Below are positions 51,501 through 63,500 of a stretch of DNA of 64,000 nucleotides, in pieces (the first letter of the stretch is position 1; each line of letters starts with the position of its first letter). Source of the DNA: Sinotaia quadrata (lineage: Eukaryota; Mollusca; Gastropoda; Architaenioglossa; Viviparidae). The stretch lies in contig CM054180.1 in assembly GCA_028829895.1 (NCBI GenBank), positions 91,575,135 to 91,639,134 of the forward strand, written 5' to 3'. The position numbers were made by a program, and so were the translations under genes. The notes under the pieces are model-generated. The model searched no databases. It was not told the origin of the DNA and saw only the letters and a list, made by a program, of their open reading frames with translations.

Positions 51501-54500
51501 ATAGTTACACTGTTTAATGTTTTAAATCCATTTTTAGTAACCCATTTCTGAATACTGTTAAAGCATATTTCGATATTTTTATTTTATTTGGCAATTATGA
51601 GCAATATTTTTCCAGCATAACATATAGTAAAATCATCAACAAACAGGGAGACATCTGTACCTAGATTTATAGCTTAAACAATATTATTGATTTTGATTAA
51701 GAATAGTGTGACAGAGAGGATACTGAACTGAGGAACACCATTTTCTTGGGTATAAACATCAGAAATGGTTGTTCCTACAAGGAAATAACTTCAAATATTG
51801 CCTTTCCCATTTATTACAACTTTAATCATTATTATAGCTTAAAGCAATCTGAGGAAAAAATATAACTATATAACTAGATATGTATTTAATTCATTATTAT
51901 TTTTCTAAAGAACAACAATCTCTCTAAGCAAAACTTTATACATTATGAGCTTGTGACTGTGAAAGACTTTTACGTGCAAAGTATGATGAATTCTAAACTA
52001 CATAGATTTTCAATATTTCAGACTTTAGTAGTAAACTTTGCACACTACAACCAAACAAAATAAAAGTGATAAAATGTATAATCTCAAACCAATCCACAGA
52101 ATTATAAAGCCATGTAATTCAATAAGGAGTTATTTAAAGGCACAATATGGAAAGAATTTGTAACATTTATTACAAAATCAACAACTTTCAATGCCTGACT
52201 TACCTGCACTCTGTATAGCTCCATGCAGATCATCACATGACTGTGATATCAGCAAAGGATTAGCTGACAATGCAAGACAAGTCTCACTTTCGGACCGTGA
52301 CATTCGGAAGCTGTTTTCTCTCTTGGCAGCATGTAACAAAGTACGATACTGGCGCAAACGTTTGGAAGTATGACGCACTGTGCCTTCTGTTGCCAAAAGT
52401 CTTTCTTCTAACATTTTTATCTAAGAATTATATAGTCATAATTAAAACTGGATCTGGTATTGACCCACAAGTCAGTCCGTCTGTCCCTCCGTCCATCCAT
52501 AAAGAACATAAATGGTCAAATTTTAAGATTAGCAAATGGCTTAAATGAAAAATAATGAGATAACTATATTATTTGAAAGGAATATTGCAATTATAACAGT
52601 ATCCTTTTTTATATTAAAAAAAATAAGATAATTTTGAGGTCAAAAGTTTAAACCGTTCTCAGAGAACTTACATTTTGTGATAGGTTTGTTAGGTAAGTGA
52701 TGCTATGTTGTTAAATGATGAACACTTCTATATGACAGGACAACTGTTTGTAGATGGCAGACAATGACCCTGTTGCATTTTAAACTAGTTTTCAATATGG
52801 GCCCTTTAGAAAACTATGATTTTTATCCAAAAATTTCTCACTTAAAATTATTCTGAAAGAAAATTATTTCTCACTCTATTCCTTGTAATGGCAACTGTAC
52901 TCACTGATGGTTACTTACTTCATTAATATATTACTTTCTACAGGTCTTCAGTAAATTGAATTCAATTAAAATATTAGTATACTACTAACAATAGTTCTCT
53001 CTAAATGATATATCTAAACAAAATTAACTGAAGTAGGAATAATTTTTAAAGTTTTGGTGTTAAATAAAGCACTTAATTTCAATTGGAAATTATTTTTAGT
53101 TTGCAAAAATTTAATATCAAATGAAGACAAGTTTAACCATTATAATTTCATTTTTTAAATTAAATAAAGTATTATTCTATAAGGCTATTCAAAACCCACC
53201 CCTCTTTTTGGTATCATTTAAGAACTTGTATTTTTTGTTCAAACAATATATATATTATTTTGCATTATTTATGCATTGAGCAAACTATGGCCTTCAGTAC
53301 ATTACTGACAAAGGTCAGTACAGAGAATACTCCATCTGGTTTTGTGTCATGTCTAGACAAAAATATATCTTTTAGAAAGAAAAAATATTCTTACAAAACT
53401 ATACACATTATATATTTTAATTTATTAGCTGATTATATAATATTAATAAAACAATAATAATAAAACATGCATTATGAGTCATAAAAATGGGTTAAAGTCA
53501 TTTGCAAGATAAAAAGGTTAACAACCAAAAGAAAAATCAGGAAACTCCAGATCTGTCTTTTCTGAAAATAAGTCAAACAGCAGCATCAAATCAATCACAA
53601 TACCAGTCTTTACTTTTAAAGAAAGGTATAGTTAGTGTTTACCCACTTGAAGAATGTTTTACTGTAAATGGTGTGTAATCAATATTTTAATTTCAAGTAA
53701 TGAGTCTCATTCAAATATAAAAATTACCATATATTACCATGAAAAAATGTACTGAGCTAGTATGAATAATATTTTCATTGAAAGTGTATGAACATGTGTA
53801 AAAAGCACATAAAATACATAATACATATATATGAATATATGCTCTGAAAAGACAATTGTGGCTACATTTATATATGAATGTATACATTGGGAGGACAATT
53901 GTCACTACATCTTAAAAATGATGCAATATCCTGAACATTAAAGCTAAACAGATGAACTGATTAAATAATTAGCATTTATTTAAATTAAGTAAAATTATTC
54001 AAAGAGAGGACACACCTGTTTTTGTGCTTCTTGAAGTTTGCATGTTAAAGTGAGCAATGCTTGATTGTGGACTTGGTTGTGGACCATGGGTAAGTCAAAA
54101 GGACTCAGTTTCAGTTTGGCAAGCCTCTGTACTACATTGCTCACAAAAGAATCATCTTTGCCTACAGTGTGCAAGGTACCCTCTGATTTGCTAGAAAAAC
54201 AGCCTGACATTCCATGAGCAGTTTGCTCTAGATCATTTTTAATAGGCTTTGCTTGAAAATGGGATGACAGATCCAAACAGTCTCCAGCTGGTAAGAGCTG
54301 CTGCTCTATTCTAACAGGAGATGTGGATAAAGGGATATTAGTCAAAGCATCACTCATTTCTGGTACAGAGGATGTCTGTGCACCAAGCTTGCCAGCCAAC
54401 TCACTGCTGTCAACAGTACATTTTGATTTCTTCTTAAGATCTCTCTGTAAGCTAAATGAATCTTTTAGAGGCAAGAGTACCTGCATTTTCTTAATAAGAC

Positions 54501-57500
54501 CTTTGTTCTCTGCTTTCAGCTGCAGGATTTTCTGTGCCATTTCAGTAAATGTCTTTGGATTAAATGTTTCAGGAAATTCCATAAAAGAATTAACAGATAT
54601 CTGTTGCTGTAACAAGCTGTTCATCTTATTCATGTCTCTGACTTGGCACTGAAGCTCACGTACTTCATTCTGAAGCTCTTTGACTTTGGGTAATGGAGCT
54701 GCATCTACCCCAGATCCTGAGCAAGTACAGCAAAGACTGTGATTCTCCTGCAAAATGGGTGTTGATTCCTTATTGAGGTAAAGGTTTTTCCTCAGAAACT
54801 TCTATCGATTTAAGGCATTAATAGATGATAATCATCATGCAATAAGAAAAATAAAATAAAAAATAAGTATATAGATGATTTAGTGTATTATTGCATAAAA
54901 TGTCCTTCTTAATATAAAAAAATATACATTAGTATAGTGCAACCATCTTATCTGCATAGGCTTCTCCACTAATCAAAAAGTATATGCATATGTACATTAA
55001 CGTATAAATACAAGGTATCAAAGTCAAAAGTGTAACATTTATGTGATGTTGATTTATAGTCGAACCCACTTATCTTGACCTTAGTTAACTCGCCAACCCT
55101 GTTATACTGACGTTTTTGAAGTGGAACCTCCAAATTCCCTCTTAGCATTTACTCATCGGCTATGTAGATTCTTTTATGTCGCTGAACCCTAATATCTTGA
55201 GCACAAAAGAGTGCCAAAATCACCACTTAATATTGGTTATCTCAATCCCTGTTAGACTAATCGCGGCTTTTGAAAATGTTAGTTATCGATGCCACTTCAC
55301 CATCTCACTAATGATGAATGGCTACGGTTTGTTAACAATCTGCAGCTTAAACTTAACAAGGGAATTGTTTCCTCATCAGGCGGCTTCGGAACCACCACCA
55401 CCCACTGATGGAGGGCAGTTGAGGGTGTGCGCCAAATAGGTGCAATCTGTTTTACCCCCTTCTGCCAGCCCTCCACCTCACATGCACCGCGAGGCTGTGG
55501 GGATTCCCCAGAAGCAGACCAAGACCGAGAAGATCATGAAGATTAAAGGTCTATTGCAGCTTCTGGGGTGAATGTGAGCGAAACACATCATCAGGCATAA
55601 TCCTGCCATGGGCAAAATATGCACACTAGTGCCCTTCAACGGCTCACACCTCTTTTATGTTAATTAGCCCACTTTTGAAGTAACCGCATGTACAATACTT
55701 TTTAGAGCTGTGTCAGAGCAAAATGACTCAATAATTTAATTCTGACACTGGTTAGCTTTTTGTAAAAACAAACTACAGTGTACACCCCGTAGATTTTTTT
55801 GGTGATTTTGTGAGCAATATTTGTTTGCAATGTTGGAGAATACATGTACAGTACAATGAAAGGTTTGTATTGAGAATCGACAGTGGGCCAAATTCTCTCA
55901 TTGTCTTAGCATTTTCTCGATTCTTTTATATTGCCGAACACTAATACAATGTTTGTTTGTTTGTTTGTTTGCTTCTTTGTTTGTTTGTTTCTTTCTTTCT
56001 TTGTACATGTACATGTATCTTGAGCACAAAAGAGGGCCCAAATTGCCAATTAACATTGGTTATCTCGATCTCCATGACTAATCATCACTGGCTTTTGAAA
56101 ATGTTAGTTATCCATGCCCTTCATCAACTGGCTCACACCTTTTTTATGTTAATTAGCCCACTTTTGAAGTAACCGTGTATATGATACTTTTTAGAGCTGT
56201 CAGAATGAAATGACTCTCAAATTTAATTTTGACACTGGTTAGCGCAGGATTTTTGTGATCTTATGAGCGATCTTTGTGTTTGCAATGTTGGAGAATATAA
56301 TGAAAGGTGTGCACATTTTTATTGTATACGTGTACTGGTAAATCTCTGCTGTTAGTTGGTGCACATAAGTCTTTTGTTGTTAGTAAACATGTACAGTGTA
56401 TGTACATTTTTATAGCATGCCGATCGCATCATCAAACAAATCTCCGCAATGCTGTTGTGTAAAAAAAATCACCCAAAACATGTGCATGAACATTCTCATT
56501 TATTAATGTACATCATGTAAATAAAGAAATTTCAAGTATATGTTACATGTAAATATTGAAGCATTTGTTTTCCGCAGACTGTTAAAGTCAAAAAGTAACA
56601 AAGCATTTTAGACTTTGTAAAGAATCCATAGTAACCGCGTATACATAAGCCTTCTGTTGTTAGCAAACATGTACATGCATGTATGTACATTTTTATAGCA
56701 TGCCGATTGCATCATCTAACAAATCGTGGCAATGCTGTTGTGTAAAAAAATCACCCAAAACATGTGCATTACATTCTTATTTATTAAGCACATCATGTAC
56801 ATAAAGAAATTTCAAGCATATGTTACAGTACTGTAATATATTGCCACCATATTGGTTTTTGGTTATCTCGATCATTGGTTATCTCGATGCTTTTTGGCAA
56901 ACCCCTAGGCCAGTGACATAACTGGGTTCGACTGTACTTATGAAATTACTCAATCTACACATACAGTACATGAATATTTAAAGTCTCAAGCTTTCTGTAA
57001 AAAATAGAAAGACTGACTTTTCACACTGGTGGTTATCAATGATTCTATTATTGAGATCATTATGCTTAGCTACATTTACTATCAAATATTTATAGAAGTT
57101 TTAGACAGCTGTTGCATATGCAGGTAGTTTCAAAGATTTTCAGAGGCTTTAGACAGCACATGCATAATAAATAGGAGTTTCAAATATTTATAGAGATTTT
57201 AGACAGCTCATGCAAATGTTAGAAGTTCAAATATTTTAAGAGATTTCATACAGCTCATGCATATTTTGGTAGTTCAAATATTTACAGAGATTTTAGACAG
57301 CTCATGCAGATGTTAGAAGTTCAAATATTTCCAGAGGTTTCAGACAGCTCATGCATATTTTGGTAGTTCAAATATTTACAGAGATTTTAGACAGCTTATG
57401 CATAATATGTAGGTAATTTCAAATATTTCCAAAGGTTTTAGACATCTCACTGACATGCAGATAGCTTCAAATATTTGTAGATGTTTTAGACAGCTTGCTG

Positions 57501-60500
57501 CATATGTAGATAGTTTCAAATATCTGTAGAGGTTTTAGACAAATGCTTATGTTGGAAGCTTCAAAGTTTTCTCTTTATTGTTGTAAAATTGTTATATCAT
57601 GACAGTAAAATATTCTGTTCTAGTGTATGTTTTAAACTCTTTGTAATAAAGTCAGTTACTTGTTGTTATAGGAAAACTGAAACAACTTTATCACATAGTA
57701 TTAGTAACATAACAAAATCAGTCTTTCACAGCTCTGCATTTCACTATGAGCTTAACCAGTGTGCATAACACATACTGATGGTGTTTTGCAGATTTGCAGG
57801 CTTAATGCAGTTATGCAATATGAAGTTCTATTGAGTTAAGACTATGCAATTATATCAGGCCAGTGATATAAATGCTGTGATATGCAGATAAGTGGAGTAC
57901 ACTTACTAATTAAATTCTGTTTGAAATGTATAACTTAAAATTTTTTAGTTAAGTGACTCCTTTTCTAACTTAAAATTTGTTAATATAGCATGCAGTGTGA
58001 GTATTTAAAAACTAGTTTATAATCAAACTATCTGTGAAAAGGCAGAGAATAATTATAGTTATTTAAATAGTATGCAGAGAGAGTATTTTTTTAAAAAACT
58101 GTTTTTATTCAAACTATCTGTGGAAAGGCAGAGACTAATTATATTTTATTTAATTTTTCACATATACTGATATAGTATTTTGAAGACAATATACAAAACC
58201 AGACCCACTAATAAAGTAATGAGAGTAATTTCCTGTATATTAGTTAACAGCAAAATACAAATTGTAAATTCAGTAAGTGAACTTTGATAAATGTTTAAAT
58301 GCTAAGACTTGTAAAATTCCTTATTTTCAAAGATGGCATTACCTAGTGAACTTATCCCAGTGAAACTAAAGAAATAGCAACAGTATAATTATTATGGGGG
58401 GAAATCAGCATTTTATTATTAATTATATCCTATTATATGTATTGTTAGGGTCCAGTAAACATTTTACAAAATGTGAATTGAGGTAAATGTTAATTTGTAT
58501 TTTTTTTATTTTATGTGAAATTAAGTGGAATGAAGCAAAATGCACTTTTAAAGTTTACATCAGGAACTATACTTATCAAAGCCTGAATGAAGCAGTACTA
58601 AGAGAATTAAATTATCATCAAGCATATACACACTCAAATGATAATGCTTTTGTCATAAACTGCAGTTTGTCTCAGGAATGTAAATTAAAAAGAGAAAGCA
58701 AAGTAAACTTTCTCACCAAATAACATAGGAAAATTTAAATAAATTTCTCATGCAGTACAAGCAGATATTATAGGAAATATAAAACAGTGATAATATAGAG
58801 TCATAGGAAAACTGAAACAGCTTTCACACAGAGTATTAGTAACAAAACATCAATGTTTAGTCAATAAGCTTACAAAATTTAATCAGTGAATTAAAAGTGG
58901 TAAATTTGTATTGTCACAACAAGGCATCTGTTACAAATAAATAAATAAAAAATAAATTCATTTACAAGATTGTTAATTGTTATTTTAAGGCCACTATACT
59001 ACATGCCAAGAAGGAAAAAAACTATTTTATCAACCCACAGCCTTCAAATTTGGAATATAAGTTGTCCTTTGTATACGAAAGCAAAAATAGTTGCCAGATT
59101 TAGAATATCTTGTTTAGTTTTCATTTTATTAATTTTTTTTTAATGTTTGAAAATATGTACTATTTCAATTTTCGAAAAAGTTCATAAAATATTTCAAACA
59201 TGAATTAATATTTATATATAGATAGATTTTTATTATCTACTGGACAAGCTCCAAAAAGTTACGCATACCCGTTAAAAAATTTTAAGAACAAAAATAGTTA
59301 CAATTTTTTTTAAAAATTGTATCAGTCAAAAATATTTTTTTGTGGGTACATGTAGAATTTTAAAAATTTATAAAAAAAAACAACTAAAACATCTATCTTA
59401 TTACTGCATAAAGAGTTTTATGACACCCTTATAATCCACCAAGTGAGAGACATTCTTGTGGGAGAATTATTAATAACTATAAATTAATATTCTCGATCAC
59501 TTGTAATTAGTTATGTATTATTAATTAATAAATAATAATCACAATGAGTAAAGGGTGCCCAGAGGTGTTACAATATGCAAAACAAAACCCAAATCTGTTA
59601 ACAAAACAAAAAAAAAAACCCTCTATTAATATAAAAAAAATGTTACCTTATTAAATAGATCAATTTGATTAGTTTCACTTCTCACCTGTTCCTCTACTTG
59701 CAAATGATTGTTGAATAATGAATCACTGTTAGCATGTTCATGAAATAAAAGATCATTAAAATCACTATTTTTATTTGTGTAGATGCCCTGCAGTTGCTTT
59801 GCAAGATTGGCATTCTGCTGCATAGAAGCAATTAAATCTTCCTGAAGTTGACCAATCAAATCCTGCAATACTGGTGCAGACATTCCTTCCAGCTGCAAAT
59901 TGGACAATGATGACATTGACGACAATGATCTCTGAGATAATTCTTGTGACAGAACTTCTGTGCTGTTTCCCTGGTGTTCTTGAAGCAAAGAACTGTCTAT
60001 ATATAAATGCATGGAACCATCCTCTACAGTTCTGGGACACTGGCACATCTGAATACTTGTGAACACTTCACACTTTTTGCATAAAGCTGCCTCACTGTCC
60101 TGTACACAAGCCAGTAGACTGTCCTGACTGTGTGATGTAACAGGAAGTCTGGTTGAACCAGTATGACTACCAGTAATATGCATGGAAAGGCTTGGTTTGA
60201 TACTGTGTGATAAGTGACTGGTTTGCACAGCTGATGAGAAAGCCTTCTGTGGAAAGCTTGCACATGTGCTTTTGTCTACCTTAGAGTCTTTATCAGAACT
60301 TGAAGTATTGTTGCTGGCTGTATTTGTTAAGCTACTGAGATAGTTCTGCATATGATGAGGTATATCTGCACCATCCATAGTGCACTCATCTGAAACATTA
60401 AGAAGGTGAATTTCTGAATTTATTTATTTTCTTCTTGTTTTACACTTTAACCTCTATTTTCTCATAGCATACATATACATATATATCAAAGTGATACTAA

Positions 60501-63500
60501 CCCTAACCTGTTTAATTTAGTGATTAATCAGAATTTCCAATTAATTCAAGCTAAAAAAAAAATAAATTCAACACGTTTCTTTCTAAATATAAGTGTTTAA
60601 AAAAATCAAACACAAATGTGAATTTGTATTAATCTGAATACGGTTATAAAAAGAAGGATCCTCTAAATTACCAGTAAATTATCCATCATTCCTCAAAGCA
60701 GCTTTCATCATTATATCTCAAAACTAAACTTACTCACAAACAAAACTGTATCAGCATACTCTATTGACTACTAAGTAAATATGTAATTCAGAATTCTTTT
60801 CACTGTCATTTCATATGGGCAACAATATATTTTTCCATAAAGAGCATAAAAGAAGAAACTTTAGTACATTTTATTTTAATTTTAAAGTGTTTAAAAACAA
60901 TCAGAGAATAATGAGAACCATATCACCTGAATAAATTTCTTGCACTAGTTTTAGCATCTGAAGTAATTTTTTTTTAGTCACCAAAAGCAAACATTAGGGT
61001 TTACCATTGCCACCAGAAATTAAATGAAATGATTATCAAATCAATAGTGATTTGTTTGTGACATTCAAAAGTTTTGGTAATAGCAACAAGCCAGCATTAA
61101 TTCAAATGCCAAAGAAAATTGTCTCATTACTGCTTCTTAAAACATGTTCTTCAAGTATGCTGAAATAAATTCTAAAAGGTGGTGGCATAATCCAGTAACT
61201 GAAGGCACTACTGCTGAAACTGTAATATGCCATTTATCATGCACTTAATCTGTGGTTCCACAAATGGCTGCAGTAGACCTGCTTGTTCTCTAAATTGCGA
61301 ATAATCCCTCTTGGTGAGTTTTACTAGTTTCAAGCATGTGTTTCTGCAGTTTTTAGATATATACAAAAAAAGGATTCATTTATCTAGGAGTGCTGTTCCA
61401 CTTGGTGCCATTGGTTTGTGGAATACTAGCTTGAAGATCAAACCTTCTTTCAAAGGCTTCCTTAAATTCTGTAGTTGTGTGAAGAAGGCTGTACTTTGGG
61501 GCACCATTTTACTTTGTCTCCTCTCCAACAGTGATTTTCAGAGTATGAGCAAAGCAATTTAGTCTTTTAAATGAAGGTCTGCCTTAGTTTATATGATGAA
61601 TGATAATGGGTTTATTAATTAAGTCTTTCTATAATTCTTTAGTGACAACAGTGTCATCTTTTACATCAATCTGATGGTTAATGTGTGTCAAATGCTACAA
61701 TGAATAATGAGTGCATGTTCATAGCATTGTCTAACATATTTAATTTTATTCTTAATTTTATAATCACATATATTCTCATACAATTCTGCAAAGTTCTCAC
61801 CAGCAAAATGACCAAAGAACCTTTCAAAGAAACAATTTTGGCACAAGTGCTTATCCTATTATTATGTGGACTGTTACTCCTAAACATCCTCTCATTTTAT
61901 TATCTGACCAGATGTTCAGCATCAGTGCAATTGTGTCCATCTCAGTAAGAAGTGCCAGCACATCAGCTTTTACATTATAGTACAAATTGTCCAGTTCTGT
62001 CATAGCCAAAGACTGACCTATTTCTCATAACTGGGGATCACATGATAAATCCTCTGAAAATGTAGTTTTTCTGCTAATGACAGTGGGAATAAGCAAGTGA
62101 TTTTCAGTTTCTAACCAAAGAAATGACTATTCTCTTTTATTTAATCAACATCTTGAACATCTGGTTTTATAATAAAATCAATATTTTATACTGTCAGGCA
62201 GGCTCAATCATGGTGTGTTGCAGATAGTTTAGGTACTCACTGTGCTTTCCAAGATGAGTTTTTATTTGTCACTAAAGGAAATTAGTAGACTATTTTTGCA
62301 TTGTTGTTGTTAAATCTCTATGCTAAAACCTAACCTTGCACTTAAATGCATTCAAAACAACAACAAAAAGTGGAACACATTCACCTTTTTAAAAAAAATG
62401 AAGCATATTGGTGACAAATAAACACAATATTTTTATCAGTTTATTTATTTTTTAACAAACATTACATCTTCATGCATATAATTGAGAAGCCATTTGCTGA
62501 AGACTCTATGGTTATTGTACAGCCCATAAAAGGGCTGTCTGTGGTTTGATAGGCATTAAGATTTTACAGTATTATTTGTTACCTATAATAAGTGTATTTT
62601 TGAGCAATATTTTTTTCATCAGATCAATTTAACAAAATTAGCATGTCTCAAGTTGAGTCTTAAGTCACAAGCAATGATCCAAGTTAAGTCTCAGGTTACC
62701 TAGGTGACTTAAATTAAGTTGAACTTGAGCTCATGTCATGGAAGTCATGTCAACAACTCTAGTGATTATTTATAAATATCTTTTATTTTAATTTTTGCAA
62801 GACCTACTACAGGATGTGCTAAACTTACTTAAGTATCTCCAATGAAATTATGCATAATAGCAATTATTAAAATGTAAATAAATTATGTTCATAACATAAA
62901 AAATGGGGAAAAATCACAATAAAGTAAAACTTAGTAATTGAAGAGCCATTTTTAGTCATCAATGCAAGCCAGATTAAATGAAGGACATTATCAAGCTAAA
63001 TGCATTCTCTGGAATTCTTCCCAAAAATCAGTCAGAAACAAGTAAACAATTTTGATTTAATGAGAATTATTTCTATCATGTAAGTCATGATAACAATATC
63101 ATTCATTTTAAGAAAAAAAATATTTATTAATGACTACAAAAGTAATAATCTAGCATTAAGACTGTAGAAAAGTAAACTATTATATGACTAGTTTTTTTGT
63201 TTTATTTTACAAAAGCACACATTCTGTATTGGAATATTAAAGGTAATGTATGCGAACACAGGTCAAGATTCATTAACAAAGATGAGGTATTATTTGCATT
63301 TAGCTTGCTCTAAAACTATTGAAAAGTAATTTGTAATTAGTTTTCTACAAAAGCACATACTTTGTATTTGAATATCAAAGATGAGTGCATACAGGTTAAG
63401 ATTAATTTAAAATGATGAAGCATTTATAAAAGTAACATTCATTGAAGTACTATATAAATATTATAAAGTTTCACATCAAAACTGTAGGAAGTTTGATGCC

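Larger units (their letters stand above)
46402..52203 (-). other. Intron between exons d and e (about 5.8 kb)
   Basis: It contains a satellite array in two halves (46420-46755 and 49855-50325), separated by LTR-like repeat B copy 2 (47464-48410) and repeat C copy 2 (48685-49075). The part 50330-52200 is AT-rich; short frames there have no support. Confidence 0.8.
54748..59646 (-). other. Intron between exons b and c (about 4.9 kb)
   Basis: It contains a complete pogo/Tigger-like element (55057-56934), a tandem repeat field (57085-57560) and a fragment of repeat C (59430-59535). The part 57600-59420 is AT-rich with a decayed direct duplication near 57960-58150 (AAACTATCTGTGGAAAGGCA, GAGACTAATTATA occurs twice). 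Confidence 0.8.
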
